Shown here: positions 24,740 to 32,621 of the stretch, one piece after another | Numbering within the stretch: the first letter of the stretch is position 1 | How the letters are laid out: every line of letters starts with the position of its first letter | NCBI GenBank assembly: GCA_023250195.1 | Contig: JAHFBF010000002.1 | Coordinates: forward strand, 248,001 to 312,000 | Length of the DNA: 64,000 bases | Reading direction: 5' to 3' | Source of the DNA: Candidatus Melainabacteria bacterium | GTDB lineage: Bacteria > Cyanobacteriota > Vampirovibrionia > 2-02-FULL-35-15 | Notes under the pieces: model-generated | Database searches by the model: none | Told to the model about the DNA's origin: nothing | Seen by the model: only the letters and a program-made list of their open reading frames with translations | Made by a program: the position numbers and the translations under genes

Positions 24740-27301
24740 ATGATTAACCCTAACAGTGCAATGCAGGCAGGAAAGCAAGGATTAAATTTCTTTTCAGCGA
24801 TAATTCAATCTGGTCTTGTTCAGACAGCTACTGGTTATTTAGGTAAACCTGTTCCTGGCATTGGTACAAATAAAGAAAGTCGTTCTAGAGAGTCATATAA
24901 AGATCCAAAGGCACATTCGTCTTGGATGTTTTGGCTTAGAGAAAAAATTCCTACTTTTGGTAACATCGGTGGGGTGTTAGCTATATTTGCATCTGTTGTA
25001 CTCGGGCGAGCAACGCAAAGTGATGATCCTGAAAAACCAGGCTCCAGGTTTGGTTTCTTAAGTACCTTATTAAAGTGGGGCGGAGTATTAAGTGTAGCTG
25101 GTTCTATATATTCTCATTTTCAAGGAACGTTTATAGCTGATGAAGAAGAGCGATCCCTATATGTATTAGGTGGAGTTCTGCCTGAAATGCTTAAAGATGT
25201 TGATTTTAACTGGGCTAAAGATCAAGGTTACTTAAGAGATGAAGATAGTACAGATCATTCCCCAACTTCAATGAGTTATAACTCTGATGAAAGAGTAGAT
25301 ATTTTAAGGCCTATAGAGCAATTATGGAGTGGAGAGTCTGCAGTGAGGGCATTTTATATAGGCGGTCCTGGTACTGGTAAAACACATACCATGTATCATA
25401 CTCTTAAGCAATTTGAACAATATGGAAAATCTAAAGGTAAAAAGGTCATTATAAAAGAACTTAATGGAGATGTATTAGCTAAAGGTATTAGCAAGAAAAG
25501 TGTTTTACAACAAGTAGCTGATGTTGCTAAAGATGTAGCTGGAGAAGAAGGCAAAGCATTACAGCAAGCTACTGATATGTTATCAACTTCTACAGAAACA
25601 AAATTCCAGATGGCAATTGGTAGTTTGCTAGATTTTGCTAATGACTGTAAAGATGACGAAATTAGAGTAATTTCAATTGATGAAATAGATAAGATGTGGA
25701 AATTGGCAGAAGGAGATGATGGAACTCCAAATTTAGCCAAGATGGCATTTATCGCAAAAAGATTTCAAGACTTACTTAATTCTAATAAAGTTCACATACT
25801 TATGACTGGTAATGGGACTGTTAATAAAATGTGTGGAATTGAAAACCTGATGGCAAAGGGAATAATAAAAAGAGAAGAAGATATACCACCTGAATTAGCA
25901 GGATTAAGATCTAGGTTACTTAAAGTAAAAGTCTCTATGACTGCAGCGACACTTCCAACAGTCTGTGAAATGATTGGCAAAGAGTTAGGACGTTATAGTG
26001 ATATTCAGATTGATGGTGTTTTGCAAACTAGGCTGAGCTGTGGCTATAATGGTAATAAGCACGATACATTAGGATTAGTTTCTGATGATGATGGTATTCC
26101 TGGCTTCGATAAGTTTATTATAAGAGATGAGCAAGAACACGTAACAAAAATTGATAAAAGAATATTTGACCTGGATGTAGATTCTAATAAATTATTAACA
26201 GCTTTAGCATATACAAGAATACAAGGACGAATTGTAAATGATGCAATAAAAAAATATGTTACTGATATAAGAACAGGGAAAGTACCTTCAGATAGAGTCT
26301 TAGAAGAGGGCGGTGTTAAAAAGATTACAATAGCGGGATTAAGGAAATATATTGAAGAGCATGCAGAGTTTGTTGAACATAAAAAAGCTTTAGAAACTGA
26401 ATATGCTGCAGAAATTACAACATTAAACACAACCAATGAGAGGAAAAGAATCTCTGAAGAACAAATCCAGGAGAGATTAAATCATCCACATATAAAAGCT
26501 TTAATTAAAAAGGTTATTCCTCTCTTACAAGTTAGTGTTGATGGTAATGAGCCAACGACTGCTGCTAGTTTGAAGAAGAGCTTATCTGAAATTAATTGTA
26601 GTGGTACATTAACATCTGTTGACTTGAAGAAACTTTTATTAGCCTTAAAATTTAATGGTGAAGAACATGATGGATTAAAGGGTGTTTATGGTCAACTAAC
26701 AGCTTTCTTTACACGTGACAAGTTACTAACGCATGATGTCGATGAAATACCACAACTGGTATTTGGATTAAATGCAGAATTAACCAGACAAGTAAAAATG
26801 AGTCAATTTAAATTAACAACTCATGAAACTGAAATTGAAACGAAGATAGCGGGTTGTACGAATTTGCTTGAATTGAGAAAATTACTTGCACCTGGTTCAG
26901 CTGAAAGATTTAAACTAGAAAAATATTTAGGAGATGCAGGTGTCTCTAAATGGAGAAAGTTACTTGAAGGCTCTTCACTTTATGCGATGAAAGATAAAGA
27001 ACTTCCAAAATTAGAGCTAGAAGCTGAAACAGTATTACATAACTTTGCTGCTCACAAGGGAGCTGAAAAAGAAAGAGAGCTGGAACTAGCAGCTTCAGAT
27101 CCTGTTAAAGAGTTAAATCTATGGTTACAGGGAGTACCGGCAACAGTTCTAAAACAGCTAGCTGCTGCAAATGATATAGTAAAAGATTCTCTTGACTGTT
27201 TGCGTAGAGGAGAAAATCCAGAGACCAATTCTATTATTGTTTTAGGAGCACTTAAAGAACATTATAAAGGTGTAATGCCTAAGACAGCAGTAGCAGCATA
27301 A
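24740..27301 (+). CDS. Large membrane-anchored AAA+ ATPase of unknown function
   Basis: 853 aa, not assignable to a named family. Two likely membrane segments in the first 130 residues (about 75-92, NIGGVLAIFASVVLG; about 106-126, FLSTLLKWGGVLSVAGSIYS). A AAA+ core follows: Walker A GGPGTGKTHT (208-217), Walker B VISIDEID (310-317), sensor-1-like ILMTGNGT (353-360) and possible arginine finger residues in AGLRSRLLKV. The last ~450 residues are helical and charged with no recognisable domain. The gene has AAGAGAGAT upstream of the ATG and is transcribed alone, 178 nt after the HEPN/MNT pair. The mid-gene AAA+ with an unusual C-terminal half makes it the least explained large gene here. Confidence 0.75.
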   Translation: MINPNSAMQAGKQGLNFFSAIIQSGLVQTATGYLGKPVPGIGTNKESRSRESYKDPKAHSSWMFWLREKIPTFGNIGGVLAIFASVVLGRATQSDDPEKPGSRFGFLSTLLKWGGVLSVAGSIYSHFQGTFIADEEERSLYVLGGVLPEMLKDVDFNWAKDQGYLRDEDSTDHSPTSMSYNSDERVDILRPIEQLWSGESAVRAFYIGGPGTGKTHTMYHTLKQFEQYGKSKGKKVIIKELNGDVLAKGISKKSVLQQVADVAKDVAGEEGKALQQATDMLSTSTETKFQMAIGSLLDFANDCKDDEIRVISIDEIDKMWKLAEGDDGTPNLAKMAFIAKRFQDLLNSNKVHILMTGNGTVNKMCGIENLMAKGIIKREEDIPPELAGLRSRLLKVKVSMTAATLPTVCEMIGKELGRYSDIQIDGVLQTRLSCGYNGNKHDTLGLVSDDDGIPGFDKFIIRDEQEHVTKIDKRIFDLDVDSNKLLTALAYTRIQGRIVNDAIKKYVTDIRTGKVPSDRVLEEGGVKKITIAGLRKYIEEHAEFVEHKKALETEYAAEITTLNTTNERKRISEEQIQERLNHPHIKALIKKVIPLLQVSVDGNEPTTAASLKKSLSEINCSGTLTSVDLKKLLLALKFNGEEHDGLKGVYGQLTAFFTRDKLLTHDVDEIPQLVFGLNAELTRQVKMSQFKLTTHETEIETKIAGCTNLLELRKLLAPGSAERFKLEKYLGDAGVSKWRKLLEGSSLYAMKDKELPKLELEAETVLHNFAAHKGAEKERELELAASDPVKELNLWLQGVPATVLKQLAAANDIVKDSLDCLRRGENPETNSIIVLGALKEHYKGVMPKTAVAA

Positions 27302-27418
27302 AAACGGTATTTAAGACCTGTATAATTCCTTTTAATATACTTATAAGTTACAAATTTTAAAATTATTTCATCATGGATACGTAAGAAAAATATTACCTGT
27401 CCATGATAGAACGAAGCT

Positions 27419-27581
27419 ATGAAATTTCTTGATTTGAAAACAAAAAGAAAAGATTTTATATAAGTGTAAAAATCTTAACTTTAAAAAAATATCTGAAGAT
27501 TTAGAGCCTTTGGTTTTTAATTCAAAAGACTTAAATAAAGTATTGCTTTTTAATCAATGTATTGAACAAAGTGAACTTTAG
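27419..27581 (+). pseudogene. Probable decayed remnant, possibly of an AbiEii-type nucleotidyltransferase gene
   Basis: In the 359-bp gap 27302-27660 no intact gene is visible, but coding-like fragments are. One frame reads MKFLDLKTKRKDFI then a stop; another, from about 27492, reads KISEDLEPLVFNSKDL and runs on to a stop at 27581. KDFI plus DLEP..F/Y....L..VLLF.. recalls the C-terminal end of AbiEii-type nucleotidyltransferases. The frames are broken between the two, so this is a low-confidence remnant. The rest of the gap, apart from the L25 promoter, holds an imperfect inverted repeat (ATCATGGA ... TCCATGAT-like, 27370-27408). Confidence 0.3.
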
Positions 27582-27623
27582 GGTAAGATGTTTTCTGTAT
27601 AGATATAAGATCTCTTTGATTTA

Positions 27624-27651
27624 TTGAAGAATTAGCTATTTAAGTTATAAT
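27624..27651 (+). promoter_or_regulatory. Promoter of the L25 gene
   Basis: TTGAAG (27624-27629), 16-bp spacer, TATAAT (27646-27651). The -10 box ends 9 nt before the ATG at 27661 and no SD exists, so the transcript is probably leaderless or nearly so. This is the clearest -35/-10 pair among the short-leader genes. Confidence 0.6.
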
Positions 27652-27660
27652 ATAAACCCT

Positions 27661-28401
27661 ATGGCAAAACAACTAACAATAAATGCAAAACAAAGAGAAA
27701 AAAAGAAAACTCCGAATAAATTAAGATCTGAAGGATCTGTCCCTGCTACGGTTTATGGACATGGATTTGAATCACATTCAGTTCAGATTAACGCAAAAGA
27801 ATTCTCTAAAATACCTCATAATGCCTATTCACACATTAACGAATTAAATGTTGATGGTGAAAAATTTCCAGTGTTAATTAGAAATGTACAGGTTGATCCT
27901 GTTAGAGATAAGTTTTTAAATATTGAGTTTTATAAGATTAAAAGTGATGAGAAGATTAAGGTCAAAGTTCCTTTGAATTATATTGGGACTTCTCCTGCAA
28001 TTCTTGCCGGCGGAATATTAATCATTTCCCATAATGACATTGAAATTCAATGCTTACCAAAAGATATTCCTGATGTGATTGATGTGAATCTTGAAGAGAT
28101 TAAAGAAATTGGACAGGCAATTCATTCAAAAGATTTAAAGATTTCAGAAAACATTCAGCTCCTTGCAAAACCTCAGGAAGTACTGGTAAAAGTAGAAGTA
28201 CCTAAGACACATGAAGTTGAAGAAGCTGCTCCTGCTGCTGCAGTTGCTGTTGAAGGTGCTGCAGTTCCAGCTGCTGGTGCTGCTACAACGACTCCTGGTG
28301 CTGCTGCTCCTGGTAAAGAAGCTGCTGCAAAAACACCTGGTAAAGAGGCTGCTAAACCAGCGGTTGCACCAAAAGCTGGTGAAAAGCCTACAAAGAAATA
28401 A
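27661..28401 (+). CDS. rplY: 50S ribosomal protein L25/general stress protein Ctc family
   Basis: 246 aa, long (Ctc/TL5-type) form of L25, which binds 5S rRNA in the large subunit. N-terminal L25 domain (MAKQLTINAKQREKKKTPNK, LRSEGSVPATVYGHG), then the TL5 beta-domain (VKVPLNYIGTSPAILAGGIL, IEVQCLPKDIP-like IEIQCLPKDIP). The C-terminal ~55 residues are an Ala/Pro/Lys-rich low-complexity tail (AAPAAAVAVEGAAVPAAGAA), common in long L25 proteins and probably disordered. The usual neighbour pth is absent. The palindrome at 28408 follows the stop codon by 6 nt. Confidence 0.92.
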   Translation: MAKQLTINAKQREKKKTPNKLRSEGSVPATVYGHGFESHSVQINAKEFSKIPHNAYSHINELNVDGEKFPVLIRNVQVDPVRDKFLNIEFYKIKSDEKIKVKVPLNYIGTSPAILAGGILIISHNDIEIQCLPKDIPDVIDVNLEEIKEIGQAIHSKDLKISENIQLLAKPQEVLVKVEVPKTHEVEEAAPAAAVAVEGAAVPAAGAATTTPGAAAPGKEAAAKTPGKEAAKPAVAPKAGEKPTKK

Positions 28402-28407
28402 ATGTTT

Positions 28408-28435
28408 GTAGAGGCTTGCCATGGCAAGCCTCTAC
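28408..28435. repeat. 28-bp palindrome (GTAG...CTAC family) after the L25 gene
   Basis: Perfect arms GTAGAGGCTTGC and GCAAGCCTCTAC around CATG, placed directly 3' of the L25 gene. Confidence 0.8.
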
Positions 28436-28468
28436 ATCGATTCACGATAAATTTGATACCATAGCGAT

Positions 28469-28738
28469 ATGGATTTCCCCTTCCCATGTCTAAAATGTGG
28501 CAGTAGCATTTGCCGAAGAGCATATAACATGAATCTTGCTCTAGGTTATGTAGAAGAACAGTTTTGCTTAAAATGTCTATCTGAAATTCATGGTCAGGAT
28601 ATGGACAGCATGTTTGATTTTGTATATGGATATATTCAAAGTAGAGATTGTTTTAAAAAAGAATGGGTAAAAATGAAAACAAGAGAAGAATGTCCATTAC
28701 CTGATTTTTGTGTAATTAATAAATGCTTTAAGGTGTAA
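28469..28738 (+). CDS. Small Cys-rich protein, probable metal-binding partner of TusA-like protein
   Basis: 89 aa, family not recognised. Ten cysteines are arranged as CLKCGSSIC (7-15), FCLKCLSE (about 32-39), DC, ECPLPDFC and NKC, strongly suggesting zinc or Fe-S binding or a sulfur-relay role. No signal peptide. It ends 3 nt before the TusA-family gene, so the two are almost certainly one transcript and probably act together in sulfur transfer. A -10-like TACCAT lies 6 nt before the ATG. Confidence 0.72.
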   Translation: MDFPFPCLKCGSSICRRAYNMNLALGYVEEQFCLKCLSEIHGQDMDSMFDFVYGYIQSRDCFKKEWVKMKTREECPLPDFCVINKCFKV

Positions 28739-28741
28739 AAG

Positions 28742-28978
28742 ATGAAAAACATAATTCCTGATATTACTTTGGATTTAAGAGGAGTTGAATGTCCTCTAAA
28801 CTTTGTCAAAACAAAGATTCAATTAGAGAAAATGCGAAGCGGAGAAAAACTTGAAGTGCTGCTGGATTCCGGTGAAGCTATTGAAAGTGTTCCACCAAGC
28901 GTTCTTGAAGAAGGTCATATTGTTTTAAATATAGAGTCTGTTGAAGATTATTTTAAAGTTTTAATCCAAAAGAATTAA
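28742..28978 (+). CDS. TusA/SirA-family sulfurtransferase-like protein
   Basis: 78 aa. The family signature is present: DLRGVECPLNFVKTKIQLEK (about 10-29), with the active cysteine followed by Pro (CP motif), then GEKLEVLLDSGEAIESVP. TusA-type proteins carry sulfur as a cysteine persulfide for tRNA thiolation, molybdopterin or other sulfur acceptors. Pairing with the Cys-rich protein 3 nt upstream is unlike E. coli tusA and suggests a different partner. It overlaps the convergent 28975-29931 gene by four bases. Confidence 0.88.
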   Translation: MKNIIPDITLDLRGVECPLNFVKTKIQLEKMRSGEKLEVLLDSGEAIESVPPSVLEEGHIVLNIESVEDYFKVLIQKN

Positions 28979-29931
28979 TCAACATAGCCTTGTTCTTCAA
29001 AGTGTCCTTTAATTACTCTTTGAGCTTTGGATGAATTTTGTACTGTTATTTCAGCTAGGTTTTGTACATCGGAATCACTATCATTAATTCCATACCCATC
29101 CTGTGTAAGAACGTTATTTATTGTTTGAAGACTTCCTAAATCGTCACTTAAATCTTTAAATGTAATTATAGACAAGAAATTCTCGATTCCATCTTCTCTA
29201 ATAAAAGGAAGTGTTTCGGATTGTTTTGCCATTTGAAATTTTAACCAGATAGATTTAACAATTCCATCCAATATTAATATTGAAGCTGATCTTATTTCAG
29301 GGTTGCGATGTTTTACTCCAAAGTCATTAGCACCAAGTATTGCTGCAGTATATGCCGGGTCAGCAGACTGAATCCCAAACATGGCAAGCGGAAATAAAAA
29401 CCTTCTTGTTATATAGAACTCATTTGTATCTCTTCTTTTTTGCCCCAGTAGATCTCTATATGCAACAGCAGCAGGCGACATGTCCATTTTTGAACCCAGC
29501 TCTGAAAAGTCAAAAGTACTTTCAGGATTATTGTTTTGATTATTTGGAGGTTTTGCTCTTTCTCTTATTCTCCTTTCTATTGTTTCCTTTTCTGTTGCCT
29601 CGTCTTCTGTTTTCTGTGGAAGCCTTGGATCCTTATTAAGAACCAGGAAATTTCTAACCTCTTCGCTTAACTCATTTCTTGAACGTGGTCTTAATGCAAT
29701 AGCTAAAGCCTGGTTTAGATTAAGTAATCCACCTGTGTAAGCTCTTACAGGAGAGCTATTTATTTCTGTGCTTTCTGGGAAACCATGTTGATTTAAAGAA
29801 TAGCTTAGTCCCGGTAGTTTCCTTAATTCTTTTATTCCATCCGGGTTTCTACACTTTAATGACATATAGTCCAGATAGTTAACACTAACTCTTATTTTTT
29901 TTATAGGTTCGTCATATAATCCCATTTTCAT
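28975..29931 (-). CDS. Hypothetical cytoplasmic protein
   Basis: 318 aa, family not recognised. No signal peptide or TM segment. There is a central Gln/Asn/Glu-rich low-complexity section (RRIRERAKPPNNQNNNPE, about 123-140), and the C-terminal half (about 150-318) looks helical, possibly armadillo/HEAT-like (EIRSASILILDGIVKSIWL, FLSIITFKDLSDDLGS). The start may be the ATG at 29931 or at 29925 (MGLYDEP). It converges with the TusA gene by a four-base overlap. No functional clue from context. Confidence 0.55.
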   Translation of the reverse strand: MKMGLYDEPIKKIRVSVNYLDYMSLKCRNPDGIKELRKLPGLSYSLNQHGFPESTEINSSPVRAYTGGLLNLNQALAIALRPRSRNELSEEVRNFLVLNKDPRLPQKTEDEATEKETIERRIRERAKPPNNQNNNPESTFDFSELGSKMDMSPAAVAYRDLLGQKRRDTNEFYITRRFLFPLAMFGIQSADPAYTAAILGANDFGVKHRNPEIRSASILILDGIVKSIWLKFQMAKQSETLPFIREDGIENFLSIITFKDLSDDLGSLQTINNVLTQDGYGINDSDSDVQNLAEITVQNSSKAQRVIKGHFEEQGYVD

Positions 29932-30243
29932 TTATTTATACTGTAATGCTATTACGAATCGATTTTTACCAATTAAATTTTTAAAGATAACTTATTATCA
30001 ATAAAGTATCAATTTAAGACTTGTATGTCAAGCATTTAAAATAAAAAGCTTGTTTTATTGTAAGAACTTTGCAAGTTATAATTAATTTGTTTTCTGAATT
30101 CTGATTCTTTCCTGCATTATCTATAAGCGAGAACTTTCTGGATACAAAAGTTTGAGCGTGCGGGATAAGATAGCTAATAGCCGAGGAGTCTGTTCTTCAC
30201 TTTGTTCAGGATAACCTCCGCAGCTCCGAGGCGTTATAAAAAC
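29932..30243. other. Intergenic stretch between the 28975 gene and tRNA-Ile
   Basis: 312 bp of mostly AT-rich DNA with the tRNA promoter region (TATAAA at 30235-30240). A GC-richer segment at 30150-30232 looks repeat-derived, but I could not match it to another copy in this window. No gene is visible. Confidence 0.5.
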
Positions 30244-30317
<74 letters not shown>

Positions 30318-30319
30318 TT

Positions 30320-30673
30320 TCATAAAAGTTCAGTTTTATCACTTCTATCAATTGGTTTGCGAGGCAGTTTATCCAGAAGTTTGTAGCGATAAGCCTGTGA
30401 TGCGAATTTTATAATATCCTTGGGTTTTACTTCGACTTCATCTGCAATCTTAAGTTTTTCGCCGTTTACAGAGGTTCCATTTGTAGAGCCCATATCTACG
30501 GCAAGAATATTATCTCCTGGTAAGTCAACAAGGATTGTGTTTTGTCTGCTGACTCCACTCTCTTTTACAGGTGTATGTACTTCTGAAATTCTTCCAACTT
30601 TATGAGTGCGCCTTCCGCCACGAAACAATATGTGCACTTCACGTGGATTGGCTATGGATTGTAGTACTTTCAT
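30320..30673 (-). CDS. FHA-domain protein
   Basis: 117 aa, a stand-alone forkhead-associated domain, which binds phosphothreonine peptides. Motifs: VGRISEVHTPVKESGVSRQN (G-R plus SRxH-like SRQN, in which the usual His is Asn) and VDMGSTNGTSVNGEKL (S-TNGT-xVNG, intact). The His-to-Asn change is tolerated in some family members. It lies 23 nt downstream of a second FHA gene in the same direction, so both are one transcript. No Ser/Thr kinase is in the window. GGGAG lies a short distance before the ATG. Confidence 0.85.
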   Translation of the reverse strand: MKVLQSIANPREVHILFRGGRRTHKVGRISEVHTPVKESGVSRQNTILVDLPGDNILAVDMGSTNGTSVNGEKLKIADEVEVKPKDIIKFASQAYRYKLLDKLPRKPIDRSDKTELL

Positions 30674-30696
30674 TTAAAGCAACTCCCATGCAAATA

Positions 30697-31131
30697 TTAT
30701 TTGACAACAACATCTACAATATCTACAGCGCTAAGTTCTACTTCTCCTGAATCAGTTGGAGCAGGTTCTCTGCCTTCGTTTTGTAGCTGAAATCTAAGAT
30801 TTATTGAACCTAAGCTAATGCTGTCGTTGTTCTGTAATGCTACTGGAGTTGCTTTAACAGGGACAGAGTTAACTTTAGTACCATTTAGAGATTCTAAGTC
30901 AACTATTGTCCATACTCCATCGATTTCTCTAAAAGCAACTTGAGCGTGTCCTCTGCTAACTGTTATAGAGGTGTTTTCGTCTTCAGTTGCCCCTTCTCTT
31001 CGGAATGGGACACCATCATTGTTATCTAGAACTATGTCACTCTTAGTAGAGCTTCTTCCTATAACTTGTACTGGTGGAGTTAGAGGTATTGTTCTACCAT
31101 CTGACTTATTAACTATTAATACTGCAGGCAT
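30697..31131 (-). CDS. FHA-domain protein
   Basis: 144 aa, FHA domain. The core is intact: VIGRSSTKSDIVLDN (GRSSTKSDI), ITVSRGHAQV (SRGHA, with the canonical His) and IVDLESLNGTKVNSVPV (SLNGT-VN). A strong SD (AAAGGAG) precedes the ATG at 31131. First gene of a two-FHA transcript with 30320-30673. The two have diverged: this one keeps the standard SRxH, the other does not, so they may bind different phosphopeptides or only one binds. Confidence 0.87.
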   Translation of the reverse strand: MPAVLIVNKSDGRTIPLTPPVQVIGRSSTKSDIVLDNNDGVPFRREGATEDENTSITVSRGHAQVAFREIDGVWTIVDLESLNGTKVNSVPVKATPVALQNNDSISLGSINLRFQLQNEGREPAPTDSGEVELSAVDIVDVVVK

Positions 31132-31328
31132 TGTTTATTCTCCTTTATTTATTAAATTATATTGTGTTTCTATAATATGAATATAATTAATTTTGATTAG
31201 ATTATTGATCTTTTAAAAGATTAACAAAGTTCAATTGAAATTTCTATGAGAGAATCTAAATAAAAAATTAAATTTTCTTTGAATTAAAATTAAAAAAATA
31301 GTATTAACTAGGTTAAAATAACTAAAGA

Positions 31329-31982
31329 ATGAAAAATTTATTATTACATCAAATGGAAGTCGGACCAATGGAAAATTTTGTTTATTTTATTGGTGACAAA
31401 ACTATAGGTGAAGTGGCAGTTATTGATCCTGCATGGGATGTAAAGTTATTGCAGGATGAAGCAAAGAAAAATAACTTAAAAATCAAAGCAGTACTTGTTA
31501 CTCATGGTCATTTTGACCATACGAATGGTGTTGAAGAGCTTTTAAGAACTTTAGATATACCGGTTTATATAAATGAAAAAGAAGCGGATTTTTTTAAATT
31601 TGACTGGGGAAAAGAAAATGTAAAAAGAACAAAGTCAAGTGAGAAATTAAAAATTGGAAATATTGAAATTGAATTTGTTCATACTCCCGGACATACACCG
31701 GGTTCACAATGTTTTTTAATCCATAATAATCTAGTTTCTGGGGATACACTATTTATAAATGGTTGTGGGAGATGTGATTTGCCTGGTGGTAATGCAGAGC
31801 AGATGTTTGACACTATCTGTAATAAGCTTATGAAAATGCCTGATGATATGCTGATTTTCCCCGGGCATAATTATGCTGATAAAAAGCATGATGATCTGAA
31901 AAATCAAAAAAAAACAAATCCATTTATGCAGTATGATAATCTTATGTCTTTTCTCGGAAGACGTATGCCAAAATTAAATTAA
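31329..31982 (+). CDS. Metallo-beta-lactamase-fold hydrolase (glyoxalase II-like)
   Basis: 217 aa. Metal ligands are clear: THGHFDHTNG (HxHxDH), HTPGHTPGS (His), VSGDTLF (bridging Asp) and FPGHNY (His). It has the glyoxalase II/ETHE1-like fold, but the C-terminal helical domain of true glyoxalase II is short (CRCDLPGGNAEQMF...). Substrate may be a thioester or persulfide. It is followed 9 nt later by bolA and then grxD, which suggests a thiol or Fe-S link. TAAAAT ends 9 nt before the ATG; no SD. Confidence 0.87.
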   Translation: MKNLLLHQMEVGPMENFVYFIGDKTIGEVAVIDPAWDVKLLQDEAKKNNLKIKAVLVTHGHFDHTNGVEELLRTLDIPVYINEKEADFFKFDWGKENVKRTKSSEKLKIGNIEIEFVHTPGHTPGSQCFLIHNNLVSGDTLFINGCGRCDLPGGNAEQMFDTICNKLMKMPDDMLIFPGHNYADKKHDDLKNQKKTNPFMQYDNLMSFLGRRMPKLN

Positions 31983-31991
31983 GGAGTATTT

Positions 31992-32273
31992 ATGTTAACT
32001 GTCTCTCAAATGGAAGAAAGAATTAAACAAAAACTAAAAACTGTACTTGTAGAAGTTATTGATTTAAGAGGCGGTGATCATATTCAGGCAATTATTGTAT
32101 CTCCTGAATTTGAAGGGAAGACTTTGGTTGAACAGCATAAAACTATCTATGATATTTTTTCAGATGAAATGAAATCAAATGAAATACATGCTTTAACTTT
32201 AAAAACTTATTCACCTTCTCAGTGGGAAAAAGTTAAAGGGACATTTAGCAGAGATATAGGACATGCGATTTAA
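31992..32273 (+). CDS. BolA-family protein
   Basis: 93 aa, full BolA domain. Conserved features: N-terminal helix VSQMEERIKQKLKTV, EVIDLRGGDHIQAIIVSPEF and the C-terminal IHALTLKTYSPSQWE. The His in the Grx-partner position (about 75, EIHALTLKT) is where BolA coordinates a shared [2Fe-2S] cluster with monothiol glutaredoxins. The next gene, 3 nt downstream, is such a glutaredoxin. An SD, AAGGAG, precedes the ATG. Acts in cytoplasmic Fe-S trafficking. Confidence 0.92.
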   Translation: MLTVSQMEERIKQKLKTVLVEVIDLRGGDHIQAIIVSPEFEGKTLVEQHKTIYDIFSDEMKSNEIHALTLKTYSPSQWEKVKGTFSRDIGHAI

Positions 32274-32276
32274 AAA

Positions 32277-32597
32277 ATGGAGGATATGAAAATGACTGAT
32301 ATTTTAAAAAAGATTGATGAGGAAGTTAAATCAAACAAAATAATGGTTTATATGAAAGGCTCTAAAGATGCACCTCAATGCGGCTTTTCTGCAGCGGTTG
32401 TAGAGGTCTTTAATGCATTGAATGTCCCATTTGAAACCAGAGATGTTCTCTCGGATAATGAGTTAAGAGATGGCGTAAAAAAATATTCAAATTGGACTAC
32501 CATTCCACAGATTTTTATAAACGGTAAGTTTGTTGGCGGTTGTGATATTACAAGAGAGCTTTATAAAACAGGTGAACTTCAAGAATTGATCAAGTAG
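32277..32597 (+). CDS. grxD: Monothiol glutaredoxin (Grx4/GrxD type)
   Basis: 106 aa. The CGFS active site is visible in PQCGFSAAVV (about 36-45), followed by TIPQIFINGKFVGGCDI (cis-Pro and GG GSH-binding turn). This type delivers [2Fe-2S] clusters rather than reducing disulfides and pairs with BolA, encoded 3 nt upstream. Its stop codon is the TAG at 32595-32597, inside the 28-bp palindrome. The start could also be the ATG at 32286 or 32292. Fe-S genes of the suf cluster lie 3 kb downstream. Confidence 0.93.
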   Translation: MEDMKMTDILKKIDEEVKSNKIMVYMKGSKDAPQCGFSAAVVEVFNALNVPFETRDVLSDNELRDGVKKYSNWTTIPQIFINGKFVGGCDITRELYKTGELQELIK

Positions 32598-32621
32598 AAG
32601 CGCGATTAATCGCGCTTCTAC
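32594..32621. repeat. 28-bp palindrome (GTAG...CTAC family), overlapping the grxD stop codon
   Basis: Perfect arms GTAGAAGCGCGA and TCGCGCTTCTAC around TTAA. The TAG in GTAG is the grxD stop, as at nadA. It also overlaps the end of the convergent 32618 gene by four bases. Confidence 0.8.

Noticed and set aside
24740-27301. Calling the AAA+ protein a known defence ATPase
   Set aside because: Only general AAA+ motifs are visible; proximity to HEPN/MNT is not enough to name a system.
28144-28523. Long open frames opposite the Ala-rich tail of L25
   Set aside because: Ala/Gly-rich coding DNA gives long open antisense frames by composition; the sense frame is a clear L25 protein.
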